64,000 bases of DNA, taken from Bacteroidia bacterium (lineage in GTDB: Bacteria; Bacteroidota; Bacteroidia; J057). The notes beneath the pieces are model-generated. The model did not search any database, was not told where the DNA came from, and was given only the letters and a program-made list of their open reading frames with translations. This document shows positions 18,687 through 26,366 of the stretch, in pieces (the first letter of the stretch is position 1; every line of letters starts with the position of its first letter). The DNA is taken from contig JALEFZ010000086.1 of the NCBI GenBank assembly GCA_022760475.1, forward strand, positions 1 through 64,000, in the 5' to 3' direction. The position numbers and the translations under genes were made by a program.

Positions 18687-20768
18687 ATGAGAAAACTTAT
18701 TTATCTGATTGTTCTTCCAATTTTAGGACTTTTGTTCTCTTGTCAAAATGAGGGCAGCCATTCAGGAAGTATATCATCTCCTGATGGTAGAGTTGCTTTA
18801 CATGGGTTTCTGAATACCGATGGACAGCCTGGATATATGGTACAATTTGACGGGAAGACAGTTATTGATACTTCTCTGCTAGGCTTTGATTTCAAGGACG
18901 AAGCTCCCATGAGGTCTTCCTTTGCTATCGCCAAAGCTGAAACCCGTAGTTCTTCTGAGTCTTGGGAAATGCCATGGGGAGAACAAAGACTTGTACAAAA
19001 TAACTTTAATGAGCTAAAGCTCTCCCTCGAAGAAACAACAGGTGCCAAAAGAAATTTAAACCTGATTTTCAGGGCTTATGACGATGGAGTTGCTTTTCGC
19101 TACGAATTCCCTAAACAAGATGGCCTCACAGAATTGACTATTTTGGATGAGAACAGTGAGTTTGCCCTTACAGGTGACCACGAGACTTGGTGGATTCCAG
19201 GTGATTGGGATTCTTATGAGCATCTTTACAATCATACCAAGGTAAGTGAAATTGATACTGCGGGTAAAACAAGACATCCCAACCTGGTAGGAACTTATTT
19301 GCCACAAGTTGCTGTCAATACTCCTGTTACAATGAAAACGGCCGATGGCCTTTACCTTAGTTTTCATGAGGCCAATTTGACCAATTATGCGGGGATTACC
19401 CTTCGTAAGGATGAGGGTTCTTTGACCTTGACCAGTGAACTGGTAGGTTCGGAGAGATTAGGCCATAAGGCTAAGGTGGAACTTCCCTTCCAGACTCCCT
19501 GGAGAACCATTCAAATTGCTGATAAGGCAGGTGATTTGATTGAGTCTAATTTGATTGTAAACCTGAATGAACCTAACAAACTGGGAGATATTTCCGCTTA
19601 CTTCAAACCCATGAAGTACATGGGAATTTGGTGGCACATGCACCTCACCAAAAAATCCTGGGATAGGGCTTCTGGCAAACATGGAGCTACTACAGCTGAA
19701 GCCAAGCGCATGATTGATTACGCTTCGAAATATGGAATTGAAGGGCTTCTTGTCGAGGGGTGGAACACTGGCTGGGAACATTGGATTGGTTTTGACGATA
19801 GGGAAGGAGTGTTTGATTTTGTAACTCCTTATCCCGACTACGATATTCAGGAAGTTGTCAGATATGGAAATGAAAAGGGAGTAAAGTTGATCATGCACCA
19901 TGAAACTTCCGCTGCTCCCCGTACCTATGAGCAGCAGTTGGACACCGCTTACCAGTTGATGCAATCATTAGGGATTCATGCAGTTAAAACTGGCTATGTT
20001 GGGCCAATCATTCCTAAGGGAGAACATCATCATGGTCAGTGGATGGTCAACCATTACAGAAAAGTACTGGATACGGCTGCCAAATACCAAGTTGCAGTCA
20101 ATGCCCACGAACCCATTATGGCGACCGGGATCAGGAGAACCTACCCAAATGCCATATCGCGAGAAGGCCTTCGGGGGCAGGAATTTAACACTTTCTCTAT
20201 TGAAGGAGGGAACTCTACAGACCATTTGACTGTAGTTGCCTTCACCAGAATGCTTGCCGGACCTATCGATTATACACCTGGAGTATTCAAAAGAGACCTG
20301 CGTCCTTACAGGGATAATAGCCTGAATACAACCCTTGCACACGATCTTGCCTTGTATGTGGTCGTATATAGCCCAGTTCAAATGATCGCAGATCTTCCTG
20401 AGCACATTGGAGACCATCCTTTTATGAACTTCATCAAGGAGGTTGGAGTCGACTGGGAACAAAGTCTTGTATTGGATGGAGAAATTGGGGACTATGTAAC
20501 TATTGCTCGTCAAGAACGAGGGACTGATCGTTGGTTCATTGGAGCCATTACCGATGAAAATGAACGAATGAAAGAAATTAGCCTTGATTTTCTTCCTGAT
20601 GGGAAGGAATATGTAGCCAAAATTTACATGGACGGAAAAAGGGCAGGTTTCGAAGAAGAGTTCGTTGATTATGCCATAGATTCCAAAGAGGTAAAAAAGG
20701 GGGATGTTCTGAACATTCGTTTGGCTCCCGGTGGAGGTGCTGCTGTGAGCCTTCTTCCAAAAGAATGA
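18687..20768 (+). CDS. GH97 alpha-glucosidase, SusB-like lipoprotein
   Basis: This 693-residue enzyme has a lipoprotein signal (LPILGLLFSCQNEG, lipid Cys near residue 19). The GH97 N-terminal beta domain is followed by a TIM barrel and a C-terminal beta domain. The barrel carries LIMHHETSAAPRTYE, AVKTGYVG and VNAHEPIMATGIRRTYPN, the same order as in the inverting enzyme SusB of Bacteroides. The retaining subgroup has an Asp nucleophile where this protein has TGY. It should release glucose from alpha-glucans in the periplasm. No SusC/SusD pair lies beside it. The GH65 gene at 40-42 kb may act on related substrates. Confidence 0.92.
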   Translation: MRKLIYLIVLPILGLLFSCQNEGSHSGSISSPDGRVALHGFLNTDGQPGYMVQFDGKTVIDTSLLGFDFKDEAPMRSSFAIAKAETRSSSESWEMPWGEQRLVQNNFNELKLSLEETTGAKRNLNLIFRAYDDGVAFRYEFPKQDGLTELTILDENSEFALTGDHETWWIPGDWDSYEHLYNHTKVSEIDTAGKTRHPNLVGTYLPQVAVNTPVTMKTADGLYLSFHEANLTNYAGITLRKDEGSLTLTSELVGSERLGHKAKVELPFQTPWRTIQIADKAGDLIESNLIVNLNEPNKLGDISAYFKPMKYMGIWWHMHLTKKSWDRASGKHGATTAEAKRMIDYASKYGIEGLLVEGWNTGWEHWIGFDDREGVFDFVTPYPDYDIQEVVRYGNEKGVKLIMHHETSAAPRTYEQQLDTAYQLMQSLGIHAVKTGYVGPIIPKGEHHHGQWMVNHYRKVLDTAAKYQVAVNAHEPIMATGIRRTYPNAISREGLRGQEFNTFSIEGGNSTDHLTVVAFTRMLAGPIDYTPGVFKRDLRPYRDNSLNTTLAHDLALYVVVYSPVQMIADLPEHIGDHPFMNFIKEVGVDWEQSLVLDGEIGDYVTIARQERGTDRWFIGAITDENERMKEISLDFLPDGKEYVAKIYMDGKRAGFEEEFVDYAIDSKEVKKGDVLNIRLAPGGGAAVSLLPKE

Positions 20769-20881
20769 TGTAAAATTCGATCTTTTGGGGGGAGTATTTT
20801 GACCCTTTTGGATTTTGCATTTTGTGGTAGGTTTATCTTCCTGATTTTTCGTATTTTTGTGGCCTCAACAAACCACAGGTG

Positions 20882-21844
20882 ATGGACATTTCAATTGTTA
20901 TTCCTTTATACAATGAAGAAGAATCTCTAGCCATTCTTATGGCAGATATTCAAGAGCTTATGGATACCCTACCTCAATCTTATGAGGTGGTGATGGTGGA
21001 TGATGGGAGCCGTGATAAGTCCTGGGAGGTTGTTCAACAATTGGCCAAAACCTATCCGCTGATTCGCGGAATTCGTTTCCAACGTAATTATGGAAAAGCT
21101 GCCGCTTTACAAATAGGGTTCGAGGCTGCTCGTGGGGATGTCGTCATTACCATGGATGCAGATGGCCAAGACCGACCAACCGAGATCCCTGAGCTTTACA
21201 GGATGATAACTGAAGATGGATTTGACCTGGTGTCAGGCTGGAAAAAGAAACGTCATGATCCTCCTTCCAAGACCATTCCTTCAAAACTATTCAACTCGGT
21301 TGTGAGGATGGTTTCAGGCATCAGACTGCACGATTTCAATTGTGGGCTTAAGGCTTATAAGAATCAGGTGGTTAAATCCATTGAGGTTTATGGAGCCATG
21401 CACAGGTATATACCCTTACTTGCCAAGTGGGCAGGTTTTGATCGGATTGGAGAAAAGGTAGTCGAGCATAGAGAGCGTGAACATGGTGTTTCCAAGTTTG
21501 GAGGTCGAAGGTTGATTACCGGGGGCTTGGACTTATTGTCTCTGCTGGTTGTGCAGCGATATTTCAAAAAGCCCATGCACTTTTTTGGCAGTTGGGGAGC
21601 CTTATTTACCCTAATTGGTGCGGCTGACCTGATTTATTTATTGACCATCAAAATTGTAGAAGGACAATTGGGCAACAGGTTACCTGCTATTGCCTTTGGT
21701 ATGGTGATGTTCCTCGCAGGGATCATGCTTTTTAGTACGGGTTGGCTTGCTGAACTCATCGCTCGTAACTCTCCATTCAAGAATACCTACAAGATCTCTG
21801 AGAGGGTGATCGAAGGAGAAAGGGTTATGGAAGAATTGCTTTAA
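20882..21844 (+). CDS. Family 2 glycosyltransferase (DPM1/ArnC-like)
   Basis: This membrane-associated GT-A enzyme has about 320 residues. Its N-terminal catalytic domain begins DISIVIPLYNEEESL and carries MVDDGSRDKSW and MDADGQDRP (the DxD metal site). Two C-terminal transmembrane segments start near residue 228 (FGSWGALFTLIGAADLIYLL and a second hairpin helix), as in polyprenyl-phosphate glycosyltransferases. It should transfer a sugar from a nucleotide donor to a lipid carrier. The ATG at 20882 is preferred to a GTG at 20879. A -7-like TATTTTTG lies at 20852-20859. The epimerase gene follows 94 bp later. Confidence 0.9.
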   Translation: MDISIVIPLYNEEESLAILMADIQELMDTLPQSYEVVMVDDGSRDKSWEVVQQLAKTYPLIRGIRFQRNYGKAAALQIGFEAARGDVVITMDADGQDRPTEIPELYRMITEDGFDLVSGWKKKRHDPPSKTIPSKLFNSVVRMVSGIRLHDFNCGLKAYKNQVVKSIEVYGAMHRYIPLLAKWAGFDRIGEKVVEHREREHGVSKFGGRRLITGGLDLLSLLVVQRYFKKPMHFFGSWGALFTLIGAADLIYLLTIKIVEGQLGNRLPAIAFGMVMFLAGIMLFSTGWLAELIARNSPFKNTYKISERVIEGERVMEELL

Positions 21845-21938
21845 GAAAAGGGAAAATGTAGTTTCACTTTTCACTTTATCATATGACAAACATGGCGGGC
21901 TAACATATTCTCCTGCCTTTTGAACAACAATATTACTA

Positions 21939-23015
21939 ATGAAATACCATCTGATTTCTGGAGGATGCGGATTTGTGGGAAGGAACATGGCCAAACGCTT
22001 GCTCAACACCACTCAGGATCGTGTAATTGTCGTGGATGACTGTTCTGTAGGAATGGAACCTGCGAAATGGCCCATGCCTGAAGGAGGTACTTTTCTTGGG
22101 GGTGCTCCTGTGCGTGTTCAGGACAATGTCGAGTTTTGGGGAGAGAATGAGCAATTTGTTTTTTGGAGGGGAGACTTCCGTTTCTTCCTGAGAAACATGC
22201 TAGAGAATGACAATTGGTTACAGGAAGCCTACGGTTTTGAAGACTTCGCCAAGTTTGAAGATGTATTTCACTTTGCTGCGATTGTAGGTGGGCGAGCCAA
22301 AATTGACGGAGACCCCATGATGGTTGCTCTTGACCTTTCGATTGATGCGGAGTTTTTCTACTGGGCTTGCCGCCACATGCCAAATCGTGTGATGTTCCCT
22401 TCTTCTTCCGCTGCCTATCCAGTGAATTTGCAAAAAGAGGGTGATTATGTCGCCCTGAAAGAATCAGATATCGACTTCCAGGGTGGAAATCTTGGGCAGC
22501 CCGACATGACTTATGGCTGGTCAAAGTTAACTGGTGAATATTTGGCTCGCATAGCCGCTGAGCATTACAAACTACATGTTGCCTGTGTGCGTCCTTTCTC
22601 TGGTTATGGTGAGGATCAAGACCTTTCTTATCCCATTCCTGCTATTGCTGCTCGCGCTGCAGGCAAGGAAGATCCATTCGAAGTATGGGGTACAGGCAAA
22701 CAAGGGCGTGATTTTGTTCACATCGACGACTGTATCGATGCGATTCTTTTCGCACTCGACAACATCAAGGATGGTTCTGCGATGAACATTGGTTCTGGCA
22801 AAATCACCTCTTTCTTGGAAATCATTGAGATCTTCACCAAGTTTGCGGGCTACAATCCCCCGATCAAGCAATTGCTGGACAAGCCGGTAGGTGTACACGC
22901 TCGCCATGCAAACATGGACCATGTCTTTAACGAGCTGGGATGGAAGCCTAGCATTTCTTTGGAGGAAGGCATGCGCAGGGTTTATGATGCTGCTGTGGCA
23001 CGTGTGCATGGTTAA
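21939..23015 (+). CDS. NAD-dependent nucleotide-sugar epimerase/dehydratase
   Basis: This 358-residue protein is an extended short-chain dehydrogenase. The NAD motif GGCGFVGRNMA is at residues 8-18. The catalytic triad appears as SSSAAYP and YGWSKLTGEY, and the C-terminal part holds VWGTGKQGRDFVHIDD, typical of sugar-nucleotide epimerases. There is a longer than usual segment at about residues 45-90. The substrate cannot be told from sequence. With the GT2 gene upstream and rfbB in the window, a role in surface glycan synthesis is reasonable. Confidence 0.87.
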   Translation: MKYHLISGGCGFVGRNMAKRLLNTTQDRVIVVDDCSVGMEPAKWPMPEGGTFLGGAPVRVQDNVEFWGENEQFVFWRGDFRFFLRNMLENDNWLQEAYGFEDFAKFEDVFHFAAIVGGRAKIDGDPMMVALDLSIDAEFFYWACRHMPNRVMFPSSSAAYPVNLQKEGDYVALKESDIDFQGGNLGQPDMTYGWSKLTGEYLARIAAEHYKLHVACVRPFSGYGEDQDLSYPIPAIAARAAGKEDPFEVWGTGKQGRDFVHIDDCIDAILFALDNIKDGSAMNIGSGKITSFLEIIEIFTKFAGYNPPIKQLLDKPVGVHARHANMDHVFNELGWKPSISLEEGMRRVYDAAVARVHG

Positions 23016-23057
23016 AATATGAATTAGCTGGGATTGGAAGGTCAATCTCTAGGTATT

Positions 23058-23187
23058 ATGATCTATTTGTATCATATTTTCAAATATGACTCAAATAGAT
23101 CATTTTTTTATCTATGTTTCTTTTTTAACATATTTGAGAATATGATTTATATAGAGCATATTTAGGAAAATGATGCATACGAATCAT
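23058..23187 (+). promoter_or_regulatory. Five phased operator-like dyads upstream of satD
   Basis: Five 18-bp elements of the form ATG-N12-CAT start at 23058, 23086, 23114, 23142 and 23170, exactly 28 bp apart. Four read ATGAY...RNYCAT (for example ATGATCTATTTGTATCAT and ATGATGCATACGAATCAT). The middle one is degenerate (ATGTTTCTTTTTTAACAT). The 10-bp linkers are AT-rich and differ. The last element ends 2 bp before the satD start codon. A repressor or co-operative regulator, most simply the helix-turn-helix of SatD itself, is the likely binder. Confidence 0.75.
23059..23109 (+). terminator. Possible terminator of the epimerase gene, overlapping operators
   Basis: TGATCTATTTG (23059-23069) pairs perfectly with CAAATAGATCA (23092-23102), with further pairing inside (ATATTT with AAATAT), and is followed by seven T residues. 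The foldback is AT-rich and is built from the first two operator dyads, so the sequence may serve both roles. Confidence 0.5.
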
Positions 23188-23189
23188 AA

Positions 23190-23870
23190 ATGAAGACAAG
23201 ACAATATGCAGCGATAACAGGGGATATTGTAGGATCTTCTCACTTGAGAAAGGGGGAGAGGGAGAAGCTATTGACCTACTTGAAAACGATTTTTGATGAG
23301 ATAAAAGAGAAATGGGGAGGTGAACTGGAGCAGGAGTTTGATATGTCCAGGGGAGATAGTTTTCAAGCTTTGTTGAATAATCCGATTTCTGCATTGAGGA
23401 TAGTTTTATTTATCCGATTGAAATTATTGGCAGATGAAGAACGGAAATACCCGGAGAGTTGGGATGCCAGGATAGCGATTGGAATAGGAGCATTAGATTT
23501 TAAAGGAAATGAGGTAGCCACCTCGGATGGAAGAGCATTTAGAAATTCAGGTCCAGTGCTTGATAAAATGAAGGGGAAGGAACGGATTCGAATTAAGTCT
23601 GATGATGATGAGTTTAATGCAGAGATGAAAGTCGCCAGTTTGTTTTTGGATGCAGTCGCGGCAAGGTGGACTGATGGCCAGGCCTTGGTTATGCTGGAAA
23701 AGTTGGAAAAACTGGATAAGGTAACCCAAAAGGAAATTGCCAAAGCCTTGAATATGAAGTACCAATCAACAGTAAGTCGAATGTTAAGCGATGCACATTG
23801 GGAAGCTGTAGAGGAATTGATTAAGAGATATGAAAGTTTGACCGCCAGATTAGATAAAGAGACTGAGTAA
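23190..23870 (+). CDS. SatD-family protein with cyclase-like fold and HTH
   Basis: This 226-residue protein matches the poorly characterised SatD family: ITGDIVGSS at residues 9-17, RGDSFQ at 54-59, ARIAIGIG near 93, SDGRAFRNSG near 112, and a C-terminal helix-turn-helix (TQKEIAKALNMKYQSTVSRM). The N-terminal motif order resembles class III nucleotide cyclases. D12 and D56 are 44 residues apart, as are the metal-binding Asp residues of mammalian adenylate cyclase. Other catalytic residues are not clearly conserved, so the domain may bind rather than make a nucleotide. The operator array upstream suggests self-regulation. The membrane protein gene starts 11 bp downstream and is probably in the same operon. 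Confidence 0.75.
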   Translation: MKTRQYAAITGDIVGSSHLRKGEREKLLTYLKTIFDEIKEKWGGELEQEFDMSRGDSFQALLNNPISALRIVLFIRLKLLADEERKYPESWDARIAIGIGALDFKGNEVATSDGRAFRNSGPVLDKMKGKERIRIKSDDDEFNAEMKVASLFLDAVAARWTDGQALVMLEKLEKLDKVTQKEIAKALNMKYQSTVSRMLSDAHWEAVEELIKRYESLTARLDKETE

Positions 23871-23881
23871 AGACTAGATAA

Positions 23882-24850
23882 ATGGATTTTATATTACTCC
23901 AGGACATGGATAAAGCAGCATATTTAAATAGTTGGGCAGAGTTGGCAAGGATATTTTTGCCATACTTATTGATCAGGTTTACCCTTCAAAGAGATTCCTG
24001 GGTGAATAAAAAAAAGGAGAAGATTATATGGATCTTACTGGAGGCATTGGTCATTGGGATTTCAACCTGGATTCTCTGGGGCAGAATGGAGGAACTTCAA
24101 ACCATTTGGGTCATTCCTATTATGACAGTGGTTTATAGTTTAGTTGAGAAATGGAGACTGTCAGTTGAAGAAAAATATGAGAAAACGGAGAAGAAACACG
24201 ATGATGCGAAGGAAAAATATGAGGACAAACTGAAGGATGAAAAAGCTAACAAAGAAGAAATTCAGGAGGTGAGTAGTTTAGTTGAAGCGCTAGGCAATGA
24301 AACGAGCAAAAGATATCGCAGGAAAACGTGGGTTATTCTTACTGGAATACTAATCTGCATAGTTGTATTGACCAGCTATTGGATTTTGAGTGATTTAGCT
24401 AGGCAAAATTCGCAAGAAGTAAATTTAAAAGTCTTAAAAGATAGTTTTAGCTTCATACATAAATCTGAATTTTGGCTGCTGGCTTTGGGGTATTTCATCA
24501 TCTGGGGACCGACAGGTTACATCATGAAGATCATCACCATCCCTTGGCAAAGAGAGCTTCCAAAGAAAAATAAAGGCCTACCCAACGCAGGGCGATGGAT
24601 AGGCATACTGGAGAGAACATTGGTCTTGTCATTTGTCTTGATAAACTCTGTTTCTGCCATCGGTCTACTGATCGCAGCGAAATCTGTCCTCCGCTTTGGG
24701 GAAATTAAGGAGGCTGATAACCGAAAAGAGGCTGAATACATCCTTATTGGAACACTGCTGAGTTTCACCATTGCCATAGCAGTGGGAATCTGGCTAAACG
24801 CTACAGTCGGCGACACAATCAAGGATATACTTGAAGGTAAAGGATTTTAG
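23882..24850 (+). CDS. Multi-pass membrane protein with coiled coil, SatD partner
   Basis: This 322-residue protein is not recognised. Two or three hydrophobic segments occupy residues ~15-90. A highly charged helix rich in Glu and Lys (about 95-145, with repeated EKYE/EKKH-like heptads) should be a cytoplasmic coiled coil. Four more transmembrane segments follow (~147-170, 195-215, 238-263, 280-300). SatD genes are often paired with a DUF3307 membrane protein, but this one does not look like that family. The 11-bp gap from satD indicates an operon and a shared job. The next gene is convergent and ends 8 bp away. Confidence 0.7.
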   Translation: MDFILLQDMDKAAYLNSWAELARIFLPYLLIRFTLQRDSWVNKKKEKIIWILLEALVIGISTWILWGRMEELQTIWVIPIMTVVYSLVEKWRLSVEEKYEKTEKKHDDAKEKYEDKLKDEKANKEEIQEVSSLVEALGNETSKRYRRKTWVILTGILICIVVLTSYWILSDLARQNSQEVNLKVLKDSFSFIHKSEFWLLALGYFIIWGPTGYIMKIITIPWQRELPKKNKGLPNAGRWIGILERTLVLSFVLINSVSAIGLLIAAKSVLRFGEIKEADNRKEAEYILIGTLLSFTIAIAVGIWLNATVGDTIKDILEGKGF

Positions 24851-24858
24851 GTAAGCCC

Positions 24859-26277
24859 TTATTCTATGGAAAGATAGTAATAGCCATCTGAATGGCTTGG
24901 AACACGTTTTGTGATTTTATCTCCATTTCCATCAATCCATATAACTTTAACGCTGTATCCTTGAGCCTTATCAAAAGCGATGTCCAAACTTTGAAAGCTC
25001 TCATAGGAATTTTTTCCAAAGCGGATTTCCTCTACCTTTTCATTCCCGGCAAAAGAAAAATTAAGTATAAACTTTGCCTCTACAAAACCCGCCTTTTCCA
25101 TATCCTCTTGCGAAAGCTCGACTTCCAATACCTGGTGAGCAATGGGATTCTGATCGGGATTGGTAGTCAAGTCCAATAACCCTTCGCAGAAGTTTGCCTC
25201 CGTCCAACCATTGGATTTGCTGATGCTGCCATCATTCTTGATTTCGGTGATCTGATATCGATACCCACGACTCATGTCCAGGACTACCGGAAAATTTACT
25301 TGTTGTTCGATGGTAAATGTCTGCTGCGCACTGAACTGGTAGTTGATGGGACGGGAGAGTTGGCCACCCAGGGTATAAGCCTGAAGGCTCACCCGTTTGA
25401 TAGCCAGGTCAGGCCTCAAGCCATCTGCAAAGTCGTAGCAACGAAGTTCAAGAGAGGGAAAACCGACAGGAAAACCGTCCGCATTAACATCGACCTTTTT
25501 CAGGTTTTGAGGCCATGTGTTGACATCAGCCAAAATTTCAAGGGTATTTCCAAATACCACATGGGAACCTACAGTTGTATCGCTATCTGCGGTAACATCC
25601 TCTTTGAGTTCCTGCAACTTGGAACGGCTGCTTGAATCCCCTTCAAGGATCAAACTATTGCTGATTCCGGGAATGGCACTTGCCAGGTAGGTATAGGAAA
25701 AGCTGATGGACAACTGTTCTTTCTCCATGTTTTGGATCAGCAATTGAGCTTCATGGGGGTTTAACTTAAGTGTAAAAGTCTTTTCCTCCCATTCTGAAGG
25801 GCCGTTTTCCGAAATATTTACTCCTCCGAGCCTTCGGTTTTGTGGATGTCCATTGGGATTGCTTCCAACTGGCGCGACAAGTTCAGCGCCAATCCCAGCG
25901 AGGGGAATAGGCTTCAGCCTGACCCAATTACCGGTTTGCTGGCGAAGGCTTCGTTCTACTTGATAGATTTGATTCTTGTCTGCCAGAGGCCGCTGGATGG
26001 TAAATTGTGCCACAGAGAGAAATTCATTTCCTCCTTCATTCGCCCTACAGGAACTTCCTGTGTACCTCATGGCGAGGAACTGAAATGAGGGCCTACCACT
26101 CTTCTCAATCTTGAGTTGAAGAGGTGGAGGCACATAATAATAAAGGCTGCTGTCCTTGAAGTCCTGGAAAATTCGTAAGCCTTCCATAGAGCGTTCTGTA
26201 TTCAGCATGGGTTGAGCTTGAAGAGAAAAGCTTAGGAGGAGGAATATCCCAGGGAAAAATTTTATAAAGTGAATCAT
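24859..26277 (-). CDS. Secreted YYxP-family protein, divergent member
   Basis: From the ATG at 26277 the protein has 472 residues and a signal peptide (FFPGIFLLLSFSLQA). The N-terminal block has the cluster signature: SSLYYYVPPPLQL, then SGRPSFQFLAMRYTG and a short GxNEFLSVAQF segment. Later parts are beta-rich, with LKLNPHEAQLLIQNM matching the L-x-x-x-GAxLL helix of its paralogs. The end, SVKVIWIDGNGDK then SDGYYYLSI, mirrors the paralogs' last strands. Function is unknown. It is the last of three leftward genes; a hairpin at 26294-26329 lies directly before its start. Confidence 0.75.
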   Translation of the reverse strand: MIHFIKFFPGIFLLLSFSLQAQPMLNTERSMEGLRIFQDFKDSSLYYYVPPPLQLKIEKSGRPSFQFLAMRYTGSSCRANEGGNEFLSVAQFTIQRPLADKNQIYQVERSLRQQTGNWVRLKPIPLAGIGAELVAPVGSNPNGHPQNRRLGGVNISENGPSEWEEKTFTLKLNPHEAQLLIQNMEKEQLSISFSYTYLASAIPGISNSLILEGDSSSRSKLQELKEDVTADSDTTVGSHVVFGNTLEILADVNTWPQNLKKVDVNADGFPVGFPSLELRCYDFADGLRPDLAIKRVSLQAYTLGGQLSRPINYQFSAQQTFTIEQQVNFPVVLDMSRGYRYQITEIKNDGSISKSNGWTEANFCEGLLDLTTNPDQNPIAHQVLEVELSQEDMEKAGFVEAKFILNFSFAGNEKVEEIRFGKNSYESFQSLDIAFDKAQGYSVKVIWIDGNGDKITKRVPSHSDGYYYLSIE

Positions 26278-26293
26278 GAGAAGGATCAAGTTA

Positions 26294-26329
26294 TAGACCC
26301 TGTCAGGCTTATAACCCTGACAGGGTCTA
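26294..26329. repeat. REP-like perfect hairpin
   Basis: TAGACCCTGTCAGG (26294-26307) and CCTGACAGGGTCTA (26316-26329) form a perfect 14-bp stem with an 8-nt loop. The ACCCTGTCAGG core resembles short palindromic repeats common between Bacteroidota genes. It has no T-run on the minus strand, so it is not a typical terminator. It sits between two genes of the same leftward unit and may set transcript stability. Confidence 0.6.
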
Positions 26330-26366
26330 GTTAAAAAGTGCAAATTGCAAACACGACTTAGGCATA

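Noticed and set aside
20852-20859. TATTTTTG as a promoter for the GT2 gene
   Set aside because: The -7 match is perfect but no TTG/TTTG is found 19-21 nt upstream.
23058-23187. The 28-bp periodic sequence as a small CRISPR array
   Set aside because: Only the outer bases of each unit are kept and the units are palindromic with 10-bp linkers; there are no conserved repeats of 25 bp or more, no spacers and no cas genes.
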